A DNA stretch of 8,091 nt, from contig CANNCG010000040.1 of assembly GCA_947502965.1 (NCBI GenBank), forward strand, positions 1 through 8,091. The letters run 5' to 3'. The number at the start of each line of letters is the position of its first letter. The stretch's first letter is position 1. Positions 1 through 5,731 of this stretch are shown here, one piece after another. The position numbers were made by a program, and so were the translations under genes. The notes under the pieces were generated by a model, which saw only the letters and a list, made by a program, of their open reading frames with translations, ran no database searches and was not told the origin of the DNA. The stretch comes from a bacterium. GTDB taxonomy: Bacteria > Margulisbacteria > Marinamargulisbacteria > SXXA01.

Positions 1-225
1 CTGTGTTAGCAGCCATTCCTGGGTATCCTTTCGATTTAGATACCGATCTTTCCATCCAGATACCGTATTTTCGTCGATCAGCAATACGTTCCCAATTTCT
101 ACCGCGCTGTACCCTTTATTGAACATCAGAATCGCCTTTATCCGATCACACTTTTTCCTGTCTCTTTCGGATCGGTGCAGTGTCTTTAGTTCCAGAACTT
201 CATTGTCGCTTAACTTTAGTTTCAT
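1..225 (-). CDS. IS630-family transposase, N-terminal 75 residues (partial at window edge)
   Basis: The visible protein begins MKLKLSDNEVLEL and carries the DNA-binding N-terminus of IS630 transposases. A Leu/Glu-rich first helix is followed by 'RDRKKCDRIKAIL' (about residues 21-33), then a helix-turn-helix with 'GYSAVEIGNVL' (38-48) and 'DENTVSGWKDRYL' (51-63). In the family this part recognises the terminal inverted repeats. The DDE catalytic domain that cuts and joins at TA dinucleotides would lie beyond the left edge, so activity cannot be judged. I chose the ATG at 225 because upstream ATGs run quickly into stops. A purine-rich GAAGGG lies immediately before it, which is unusually close for a ribosome binding site. 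No stop or frameshift interrupts the visible part. Confidence 0.85.
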   Translation of the reverse strand, partial: MKLKLSDNEVLELKTLHRSERDRKKCDRIKAILMFNKGYSAVEIGNVLLIDENTVSGWKDRYLNRKDTQEWLLTQ

Positions 226-287
226 CCCTTCATTTTTGCATGATTCCCATCAGAAAACTCATGAAATTTCCCTCTTGCTTTCTCTAG

Positions 288-307
288 ATTCTATTTCGGA
301 ACGGGTA
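288..307 (-). repeat. Terminal inverted repeat of the IS630-family element
   Basis: Read inwards on the minus strand from 307, the end is TACCCGTTCCGAAATAGAAT. It agrees with the left arm of the 112-bp element (1725 onward) at 15 of 20 positions, including the outermost seven bases. The opposite IS end is outside the window, so this is assigned by similarity to the small element and by the adjacent TA. Confidence 0.65.
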
Positions 308-1724
308 TATTGCGTTCGATCATGGAAAAAGCCACACCAATTTTATGGACTTTCTTACCTGAATCCTGAAACGAAAACGCATAGTCTTTGGTATCTATTT
401 GGTCCAAAGCCACTTGCGCTGAGCCACCGATCTTGAATCCAAACAGATAGAGATGCGCAGCGGTTTCGACGATGGCATCGATACGGCCCATATTCGTACG
501 AACTTCTGATCGAATACGGGTACCAATAACGGTAAAAATGAGATGAAAGAGACTTTGGTAGTATTTTTCAGTGGCCTCCTGAATATCATAGGGAATTTTG
601 GAAAAGAAAACCTTGAGTATGCAAAAGATCTCATCAACACGTCCATGATGTAAGGCTTCGCGTCATTGATCCACCGTCACGGCAGGTGCTGTTTCCAAAT
701 GCGTCGCTGTTTTAATGAGCTGATGAATAAAGCCTTCTTTGACCTCCATATTTGGATGGTCCAAATAGAGTGTCTCTCCACGCTCAGACGTATTCACAAT
801 CGTCATGTATCCAGTCTGAAAGAGCAGTGCAGGTAGATTTACAGTAACGTTATCCAGTTCGTAGGAAGCGGTGTCATTGATGGACAACATATCCGGGAGC
901 CGGGTGAGGTCCACGTTTAGCTCTTGAAAGAGTTGCATGAGATAGGTAGGCGTCCCAGTTGCAAACCAATGATATTGAAAGGTCTTTGTCTTGAGGCGCA
1001 TAAGTGTAGAAAAAGGGTTGTATACTGCGATGGCTGCTTTTGTGAACCGAAATCCGTTATACCATCGGCGTATTTTTTCTAGCAACGACGGAATGCTTTG
1101 CGTCTTTGCTAGAGAAAAATGGGCAATATGCGCCGCAAAACAGGATTCCAATTCTTCTTGAGTATATCCACAAATAGCGGCAAAGTCTGCCTGAAGCCTG
1201 ATATTATCCAGATTATTCAGCCCCGAAAAAATATTCATTTGGCTAAACTTAGTTATTCCTGTGATGAAAAGAAAACGAACCGTTTCATCATGGGCCTTAA
1301 TGATTTCGTAGAAACCTTTGAGAACATCACGATTTTCTTTGGCTATAGCAATATGGGTAATGTGATCGAGAATCGGTTTGTCGTATTCGTCGATGCGGAT
1401 AACAATTTTTTGGTTTTTGGATTCAAAGGATTGCATGAACGTTTCCCAGGTATCCCGCAGTGATGTTGCCTGGTCTGTAGACACGCCATAGTGAGCACAC
1501 TAGCGGGTGATTTGACGTATTAATGCTATTTGCAGTACAGCGCCACTGTTGTTTCCTAATTTTGAAAAATCAAAACGCAAGACGGGAAATGTTCGAAAAT
1601 CGTAATCTGTCTGTTCTGAAATAAAAAGCCCCAGAAACAGCTCTTTTTTCCAGAAAAAATCGCATCCAGCGTAGAAATCGTCAACGATTTTCCAAAACGG
1701 CGGGGGCGAGAGAAAAAGTATTTA

Positions 1725-1749
1725 TACCCGTGCCAAAATGAAACCCGGA
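1725..1749 (+). repeat. Left terminal inverted repeat of the 112-bp element
   Basis: It begins TACCCGTGCCAAAATGAAAC and is preceded by the TA target copy at 1723-1724. It pairs with the right arm at 22 of 25 positions; mismatches are at repeat positions 6, 8 and 22. Confidence 0.88.
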
Positions 1750-1811
1750 TTTCAAATCGTGGCGGGAGCCTATTCTTATAGGTGACCAGAGCGATTTGGA
1801 AAGGCCTCCGC

Positions 1812-1836
1812 TCCCGGTTTCATTTTGGGATGGGTA
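1812..1836 (-). repeat. Right terminal inverted repeat of the 112-bp element
   Basis: Read on the minus strand it begins TACCCATCCCAAAATGAAAC, the mirror of the left arm. It is followed on the plus strand by the second TA target copy at 1837-1838. Confidence 0.88.
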
Positions 1837-2015
1837 TAGTCACAGGATTGGCAATAAGCGCATGCAGATAGCGTGTCTTATCTACGTATACAGCACGTTG
1901 CACGATGATATAGGGGGAAGTCTGAGATCCCAAGGTTAGATTTTGCATGCTGTGATTATGACATGGGGATAGAATTCTTGTCTTTGGCTTGGCAGATGGT
2001 TCAGACAATGCAGCC

Positions 2016-3317
2016 CTACCCCTCATCCAACCCCACCCGGATTTTGGCATCAATCTCACGCACCCCCGGTGTTCCTAGCAGGTCCTGCAAGGCCGATGTC
2101 ATCTCTTTTTCTTGCACCATATGGGTCACCAATACGATTTCAGCTTCGTCTGCCACAATGTTTTTCTGCATAATCTTGGAAATCCCGATGCGATACGCGC
2201 CCAAAACACTGGTAATCCCCGCCAAAGCCCCGTGGGTATCCAAGGCATGTAAACGCACATAAAACTGCGACGTGGTTTCGGACAACGGCATCACAGAAAA
2301 TGGCCCTTCCAGAGCTTCCAAATTTCGCTGATTGCCCAAGGGGTGATCGTCAAAGGCAATATCTATCAAGTCAGAAACAATGGCAGACCCCGTCGGTGAG
2401 CTCCCAGCACCACGACCAGACAACATTGATTCCCCCACGGCATTGCCGATGATAAAGACCGCATTAAACTCCTGCCGAACATGCGCCAAAGGATGCCGCG
2501 CAGGGATCATCGTGGGATGCACCTTGAAACTCATCTGCCCTGGGGCCACTTCACGACCTATCCCCAACAGCTTGATCACGTAACCCAACTCTTTGGCATA
2601 GGCCATATCTTTGGCATCCAACGTGGCAATGCCTTCGTAATACACATCTGCCAACTGAATATTGGCCTTAAACGCAACAGACCCCAGAATGGTCAATTTG
2701 TAGGCGGAATCCAATCCCGAAATATCCATCGTCGGATCGGCTTCTGCAAACCCCAAGGCCTGTGCCTCTTTGAGGACAGTCTCAAAAGAAGCCCCCTCTT
2801 CTTCGAGTTTGGTCAAAATAAAGTTGGTTGTCCCATTGAGAATGCCATAAAAGGCCTGAATTTTATTGGCCGCCAAGCCCACTTTCAGGGTGCGAATCAA
2901 AGGAATCCCCCCACCCACACTGGCCTCAAAATAAATATTGGTACGGTGCTCCTTCGCCAAGGCAAAAAACGTCGCTTTGTGCTTCGACAACACTTCTTTG
3001 TTGGCGGTCACCACCGGTTTACCCTGACGCAGCCCCTCACAAATATAGTCAAACGCAGGGTATTCTCCGCCCATGGCCTCTACAATGACATCCACATCCG
3101 GGTTGCGCAGGACAGCAAGCGCATCCGTGGTCAGCATCACCGCTGGCGAAAGGCGTCCTTGTACTTTCTCAATATTTCTCACCACCGCATGGGTCACGAC
3201 CAGTGATTTACCAGTACGCTCCGCGATCAAGGCTTTGTTTTGCTCCAAAATCTGCAAAACGCCTTTGCCCACATTTCCAACACCCAGTAGACCAATACGG
3301 ATTTTTTTTTGTTCCAT
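2016..3317 (-). CDS. hom: Homoserine dehydrogenase
   Basis: This cytoplasmic enzyme reduces L-aspartate 4-semialdehyde to L-homoserine with NAD(P)H, at the branch leading to threonine, methionine and isoleucine. The 433-residue protein has an N-terminal Rossmann fold with GVGNVGKG (12-19). The family's 'VVTANKEVLSKH' follows (102-113), then 'EASVGGGIP' (131-139) and 'NGTTNFI' (161-167). The catalytic-region stretch 'DPTMDISGLDSAYKL' is at 194-208, with the conserved Asp/Lys pair. 'GAGSSPTG' (303-310) closes the catalytic part. Residues from about 352 form an ACT domain ('FYVRLHALDTHGALAGITSVL'), the usual site of threonine feedback control. Length and domain order are those of ordinary monofunctional Hom; no aspartokinase is fused. 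It is the last gene of the minus-strand cluster, and its ATG overlaps the rsmI stop by one base (TAATG), implying translational coupling. No clear terminator is seen in the 67 bases after it. Confidence 0.97.
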   Translation of the reverse strand: MEQKKIRIGLLGVGNVGKGVLQILEQNKALIAERTGKSLVVTHAVVRNIEKVQGRLSPAVMLTTDALAVLRNPDVDVIVEAMGGEYPAFDYICEGLRQGKPVVTANKEVLSKHKATFFALAKEHRTNIYFEASVGGGIPLIRTLKVGLAANKIQAFYGILNGTTNFILTKLEEEGASFETVLKEAQALGFAEADPTMDISGLDSAYKLTILGSVAFKANIQLADVYYEGIATLDAKDMAYAKELGYVIKLLGIGREVAPGQMSFKVHPTMIPARHPLAHVRQEFNAVFIIGNAVGESMLSGRGAGSSPTGSAIVSDLIDIAFDDHPLGNQRNLEALEGPFSVMPLSETTSQFYVRLHALDTHGALAGITSVLGAYRIGISKIMQKNIVADEAEIVLVTHMVQEKEMTSALQDLLGTPGVREIDAKIRVGLDEG

Positions 3318-4156
3318 TATATATCCTTTATCACGTGATACAGATCATTTCTGGCAAAATCAAAGCAATTCTTCCCTACCTCCAAGATTTGTTTTTTAGA
3401 CAACCCCGCAGCTTGCAGCTTTTTTACCACATTTTGCAACTCTGGTTTCACCTCATTTGGCAAAGGCAGTGCGGCAAATATCCACTCCCCTTTCTGCGGA
3501 TATACCGACAACGCGGCTATCGCTAGACGCGCTTCACCGGACCAAATAGACTCAAATTGTTTGGTCAACTCTTTTCCAAAGGCCACCGTTTTCAAGGGCC
3601 ACGCAGTTATCAGCCTGGCCAATGTCGCATGAATTCGCATGGGGGACTCAAAAAACACCAAGGGCACATGTAGCTGTTGTGCCGCATGAAACAGCGCCTG
3701 AGCCTCCGACAGTTTCCTAGGAAAAAAACCCCCAAAAATCCACTGGTCCCCAGACAATCCCGCCACCGACAAAAAGGTCGCCAAGGCAGACGGCCCGGGA
3801 ATCGGAATGACCGGATAGCCGGCCTCTCGCACAATCTCGACGAGATTTTGCCCTGGGTCACAGAGCGACGGGGTGCCCGCATCACTCACGTAGGCCACAG
3901 AAAGACCGTCTGCCAAATAACCACAGAGGGTGTGGGCCCCTGATTTTTCATTGTGTTGACGCACACTGATCAACCGTTTTGTGATCCCAAACCTCTGCAA
4001 TAGTTTTTGGGTCACACGGGTATCTTCTGCAGCGACAACATCCACGCGTTCCAGCGTCTCCAAAAGACGATGGGTCACATCGGAGAGATTCCCAATAGGG
4101 GTAGCACACACGTACAGCGAGGGTCGCGGCTCCCTATCCTCAGGAACAGACCCCAC
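3317..4156 (-). CDS. rsmI: 16S rRNA (cytidine1402-2'-O)-methyltransferase
   Basis: RsmI methylates the ribose of C1402 in the decoding centre of 16S rRNA, using S-adenosylmethionine. The 279-residue sequence has the family's motifs in order: 'CATPIGNLSDVT' (17-28), 'AAEDTR' (42-47), 'HNE' (68-70), 'YVSDAGTPSLCDPG' (89-102), 'PIPGPSAL' (118-125), 'FESPMRI' (169-175) and 'GKELTK' (194-199). It is a tetrapyrrole-methylase fold. A helical C-terminal tail with 'GLSKKQILEVG' (251-261) is also typical. The start is taken as GTG at 4156, which overlaps the bactofilin stop as TAGTG. No clear Shine-Dalgarno precedes it, so initiation probably depends on coupling to the upstream gene. The first 12 residues are poorly conserved, so a slightly later start cannot be excluded. 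TAA at the end overlaps the hom ATG. Confidence 0.97.
   Translation of the reverse strand: MGSVPEDREPRPSLYVCATPIGNLSDVTHRLLETLERVDVVAAEDTRVTQKLLQRFGITKRLISVRQHNEKSGAHTLCGYLADGLSVAYVSDAGTPSLCDPGQNLVEIVREAGYPVIPIPGPSALATFLSVAGLSGDQWIFGGFFPRKLSEAQALFHAAQQLHVPLVFFESPMRIHATLARLITAWPLKTVAFGKELTKQFESIWSGEARLAIAALSVYPQKGEWIFAALPLPNEVKPELQNVVKKLQAAGLSKKQILEVGKNCFDFARNDLYHVIKDI
3324..3329 (-). promoter_or_regulatory. Ribosome binding site of hom inside rsmI
   Basis: AAAGGA lies six bases before the hom ATG and within the last codons of rsmI. It supports this start and coupled translation at the TAATG junction. Confidence 0.65.
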
Positions 4157-4572
4157 TAGGTTTTCGAAGCAGACGCGGGCTGTGTCTGAAAGGATGCGGT
4201 TCCTTCAAATCCATTTTTGGACGTGATCACATCCATATTCACGCGACCTTTGTAAATGGCACCTTCTTCGATCAACAACTGATCTCCGGTCAAATCGCCG
4301 TATACCTTTCCTGTTTTGGAAATATGAAGCCCCGCAGAAGCCTCAATATTACCAATGACTTCCCCAGAGACTGCGACACGACGTCCGAAAATATTGGCTT
4401 TTACTTTGCTATTTTCCCCGATAAAGACTTCGCCCTGCGCGTTGATTTCCCCTTCGAAAGAGCCCTCTATACGCAAAGACCGCTGGGTATGCAGTACGCC
4501 CTTAAATGAAGAATCTTCCCCGATAACGGTATTCACCAATTCATTTTTAAACTTGTTTCGCTGGAGCATCAT
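4156..4572 (-). CDS. Bactofilin family polymer-forming cytoskeletal protein
   Basis: The 138-residue protein is almost entirely the bactofilin (DUF583) beta-helix. Short repeats of alternating hydrophobic residues run from about 16 to 118, for example 'IGEDSSFKGVLHTQRSLRIEG' split over 17-36, 'GEVFIGENSKVKANI' (47-61) and 'GEVIGNIEASAGLHI' (70-84). The short N- and C-terminal tails lack helices. Bactofilins assemble nucleotide-free filaments on the inner membrane face and often guide wall hydrolases. The M23 peptidase just upstream fits that known pairing. The reading frame stays open upstream to 4719, but that stretch overlaps the peptidase gene in another frame and does not look like bactofilin. 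I therefore start at the ATG ATG pair (4572 or 4569), 13 bases after the peptidase stop. No good ribosome binding site is visible there. The stop overlaps the rsmI GTG. Confidence 0.93.
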   Translation of the reverse strand: MMLQRNKFKNELVNTVIGEDSSFKGVLHTQRSLRIEGSFEGEINAQGEVFIGENSKVKANIFGRRVAVSGEVIGNIEASAGLHISKTGKVYGDLTGDQLLIEEGAIYKGRVNMDVITSKNGFEGTASFQTQPASASKT

Positions 4573-4585
4573 GAGAGGATAAAAA

Positions 4586-5506
4586 CTACCACACCTGAAC
4601 ACTGGCTGTAAACATCTCCAGGTCCAAATGTCGCCTCGGCGATGTTGGTTTATTCCAACGTCGCACCTCATAATGCAAATGGGGCCCCGTCGACAACCCC
4701 GTCGATCCCACCTGGGCAATCACCTGACCCTTACGCACAAAATCCCCCCGTGCAATCAACAAACGAGAGGCATGGGCATAAATCGTACGAAATCCAAAAT
4801 TATGCTCAATGACCACCACATTTCCAAATCCAGAGGACCATCCCGCGTAGACAATGAGACCATCGGCCGCGCTTTTAATAGGGGCGCCCGTCCATGAGGG
4901 AATATCAATCCCTTTGTGCAGCCTAGCCCCACCTGTCACAGGATGGATACGCCATCCATAGTCAGACAGGATATTCCCAAATACAGGCCAAATGGAAGGG
5001 GTAAACGCATAGCGAACCCGATACTGCTGCCCCAGCTGGCTCAAGCGAATAAACCCCTGCTTTAACCCACCCACAACGGCACCCATCCCGTCTACCGCAA
5101 CACGCCAGGAAGCGATCTCTTTCGCATCCAATTGGGCACTCAGATCTCCCCACGCAACCGTCGACTTAACCGCTGCGCTGGCCCGACCACGACTCCCAAA
5201 GAGATCCCGAATTTCTGCCTCTCGCTCCAACAAAACCTCGATATCTGATTTCATATCTTTAAATTTGTTTTGCAGGTCTTCCATTTGACGCTGATGCTGG
5301 GTCGATTCCTGCTGCAAACGCCGGTAATTGGCCACATCAATACCGACACGACCCACGGTATAAATCAAAAGCAGCAGCCCACATGTCATCGCAAAACCAC
5401 CGATGATGAGCACCCCCAAAACGGCACGGGAACACCGAAAACACCAGCTCCGCCCACCAGACGGCGGCATGATGACTATAGAGAAAAAGGCGTCTTTGCG
5501 TTGCAA
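4586..5506 (-). CDS. Membrane-anchored M23 family metallopeptidase (LytM/peptidoglycan endopeptidase)
   Basis: It likely cleaves peptidoglycan peptide cross-links in the periplasm. Numbering from the TTG at 5506, a short basic N-terminus with 'MPPSGGRSW' is followed by one transmembrane segment (about 28-51, VLGVLIIGGF...). A charged coiled coil spans about 60-101 ('RRLQQESTQHQRQMEDLQNK'), and the C-terminal peptidase domain starts near 180. Zinc and catalytic residues are intact: His and Asp of 'LHKGIDIP' (H197, D201), 'YAHAS' (H245) and 'GPHLHYEV' (H276, H278). The start is uncertain. The frame stays open to a TTG at 5539, but AGGGG seven bases before the TTG at 5506 makes the latter more attractive; an ATG at 5470 would leave 12 fewer residues. 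It is first in the cluster with bactofilin, rsmI and hom; a role in shaping the wall with bactofilin is inference. Confidence 0.93.
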   Translation of the reverse strand: MQRKDAFFSIVIMPPSGGRSWCFRCSRAVLGVLIIGGFAMTCGLLLLIYTVGRVGIDVANYRRLQQESTQHQRQMEDLQNKFKDMKSDIEVLLEREAEIRDLFGSRGRASAAVKSTVAWGDLSAQLDAKEIASWRVAVDGMGAVVGGLKQGFIRLSQLGQQYRVRYAFTPSIWPVFGNILSDYGWRIHPVTGGARLHKGIDIPSWTGAPIKSAADGLIVYAGWSSGFGNVVVIEHNFGFRTIYAHASRLLIARGDFVRKGQVIAQVGSTGLSTGPHLHYEVRRWNKPTSPRRHLDLEMFTASVQVW

Positions 5507-5558
5507 GACAGTGCCCCTATACCCCACCCACGCAGGCAAGCGGTGTCTTGGGTTTAAA

Positions 5559-5580
5559 CCGCCCCCTAGGAAAGAGGCGG
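5559..5580 (-). terminator. GC-rich hairpin after tRNA-Pro, possible terminator or attenuator
   Basis: On the minus strand CCGCCTC pairs with GGGGCGG (seven pairs, one G-U) around an eight-base loop, followed by TTT only. It lies 11 bases past the tRNA CCA and before the peptidase gene. The short T tract makes partial read-through into the M23 operon plausible. Confidence 0.45.
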
Positions 5581-5591
5581 ATGATCATAAA

Positions 5592-5668
5592 TGGTCGGGG
5601 CGATTGGATTTGAACCAACGACCACTAGCACCCCATGCTAGTGCGCTACCAGGCTGCGCTACGCCCCG
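5592..5668 (-). tRNA. tRNA-Pro (anticodon GGG)
   Basis: The 77-nt sequence folds as a standard cloverleaf. The acceptor CGGGGCG pairs with CGCCCCG, the D arm is GCGCAGCCTGGTAGCGC, and the anticodon stem CTAGC/GCTAG holds the loop ATGGGGT, giving anticodon GGG. The T stem GTTGG/CCAAT holds the loop TTCAAAT. Discriminator A and CCA are encoded at the 3' end. It reads CCC and CCU codons. It lies 53 bases after the ftsH stop on the same strand. Confidence 0.97.
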
Positions 5669-5680
5669 TTGAATACCCCC

Positions 5681-5689
5681 AAAAAAAAA
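5681..5689 (-). terminator. T9 tract after ftsH, weak terminator candidate
   Basis: Nine T residues on the minus strand lie just past the ftsH stop and before tRNA-Pro. Only a weak stem (AAAAC-CCT-GTTTT) directly adjoins it, so termination is uncertain; read-through into the tRNA is possible. Confidence 0.25.
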
Positions 5690-5695
5690 CAGGGT

Positions 5696-5725
5696 TTTAT
5701 TTCGGAAGGAGATTAACTGTTTCAA
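5696..5725 (-). promoter_or_regulatory. Possible promoter for tRNA-Pro overlapping the ftsH stop
   Basis: TTGAAA (5725-5720) and AATAAA (5701-5696) are 18 bases apart, resembling sigma-70 -35 and -10 boxes. A start near 5689 would leave about 20 bases before the mature tRNA, similar to the leader of tRNA-Thr. The -10 box matches only four of six positions. Confidence 0.3.
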
Positions 5726-5731
5726 ACAGTT
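5715..5731 (-). other. Perfect 7-bp inverted repeat centred on the ftsH stop codon
   Basis: AACTGTT-TGA-AACAGTT is a perfect stem with the stop codon itself as the three-base loop. It could protect the 3' end of ftsH mRNA or slow termination, but it is AT-rich and has no adjoining T tract, so its function is open. Confidence 0.4.

Larger units (their letters stand above)
1..307 (-). mobile_element. IS630-family insertion sequence, 5' part (runs off the left edge)
   Basis: The element contains the start of an IS630-type transposase at 1-225. Its outer end is placed at 307, where the minus strand reads TACCCGTTCCGAAATAGAAT going inwards. This matches the ends of the 112-bp element at 1725-1836 at 13 of the first 15 bases. 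The dinucleotide TA at 308-309 would be the target duplication expected for IS630/Tc1 elements. The insertion ends the host reading frame of the neighbouring pseudogene after an 'ERN' motif close to that family's usual C-terminus. The 82 bases between end and start codon fit IS630 layout. The rest of the transposase, the other end and the second TA are outside the window, so completeness is unknown. Confidence 0.75.
1725..1836. mobile_element. 112-bp MITE-like non-autonomous IS630/Tc1-type element
   Basis: Inverted arms of about 25 bp, TACCCGTGCCAAAATGAAAC... and TACCCATCCCAAAATGAAAC..., match at 22 of 25 positions and are flanked by TA on both sides (1723-1724 and 1837-1838). Deleting the element and one TA joins host codons as ...P-V-T-K-Y-F-F-S-R-P-R-R-F-G-K-S..., the expected Walker A region of the interrupted gene, so the borders are exact. 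Inside, CCTAT-TCTT-ATAGG (1769-1782) forms a central hairpin and CGGGAGC (1763-1769) pairs with GCTCCCG (1810-1816), so the element could fold on itself. It has no coding capacity. The similar end of the IS630-family element at 307 suggests that a transposase of this family moved it. Confidence 0.88.
291..1948 (-). pseudogene. Degenerate AAA-ATPase-like / PD-(D/E)XK nuclease family protein
   Basis: Fragments joined in order match the AAA-ATPase_like plus C-terminal PDDEXK_9 family (DUF1703 type), whose cellular role is poorly known. The N-terminus has 'AVYVDKTRYLHALI' (near 1900-1850). The P-loop-like 'FSRPRRFGKSLT' lies near 1680-1713 and the Walker B-like 'IVIRIDEYDKPIL' near 1368-1410. The C-terminal 'GRIDAIVE...LYLFGFK' (about 490-432) is the nuclease motif. 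There are five lesions: the 112-bp insertion at 1725-1836; loss of one A in an A-run at 1644-1649 (six present, seven needed for frame); an in-frame TAG at 1500-1502; an in-frame TGA at 663-665; and truncation by the IS at about 308, with the frame reading into the IS end and stopping at 291. The expected Glu of the E-x-K motif is Gly (438-440), so nuclease chemistry would be lost anyway. Repaired length is about 509 codons, near family size. It follows hom by 67 bases on the same strand. It is surely a pseudogene, though the 273-codon middle stretch (663-1484) remains open. Confidence 0.9.

Noticed and set aside
119..436. 105-codon plus-strand open frame across the IS end
   Set aside because: It is antisense to the transposase start and the pseudogene end, has no recognisable domain and no ribosome binding site.
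395..646. 83-codon minus-strand open frame
   Set aside because: It overlaps the PDDEXK segment in another frame. The frame continuous with the main pseudogene gives 'FFSKIPYD...GRIDAIVE', which matches the family.
663..1502. Reassigned stop codons (TGA or TAG read as an amino acid) in the AAA-ATPase-like gene
   Set aside because: Two different stop codons plus a frameshift and two insertions occur in this one gene, while all neighbouring genes are intact and end normally with TAG, TAA or TGA. Decay explains it better.
1723..1838. The palindromic block as a terminator or REP-type repeat
   Set aside because: It lies inside a coding frame, has TA duplications, and its removal restores the protein, so transposition explains it fully.
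1949..2015. Terminator of the hom operon
   Set aside because: No stem followed by a T tract is visible in these 67 bases, so none is annotated.
1820..2059. 79-codon minus-strand open frame crossing the hom end and the pseudogene start
   Set aside because: It is a chance join: the first part is hom sequence in the wrong frame and the last codons are inside the 112-bp element. Only the 'MQNLTLG...' portion is meaningful and is counted in the pseudogene.
2481..3206. 241-codon open frame on the plus strand
   Set aside because: It lies entirely antisense to hom, which has full-length conserved motifs. The predicted protein shows no recognisable domain, so it is a frame shadow.
4573..4719. N-terminal extension of bactofilin
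   Set aside because: The extra codons overlap the M23 gene in another frame and have Cys/Trp/Arg-rich composition unlike bactofilin. A start just after the peptidase stop fits the operon.
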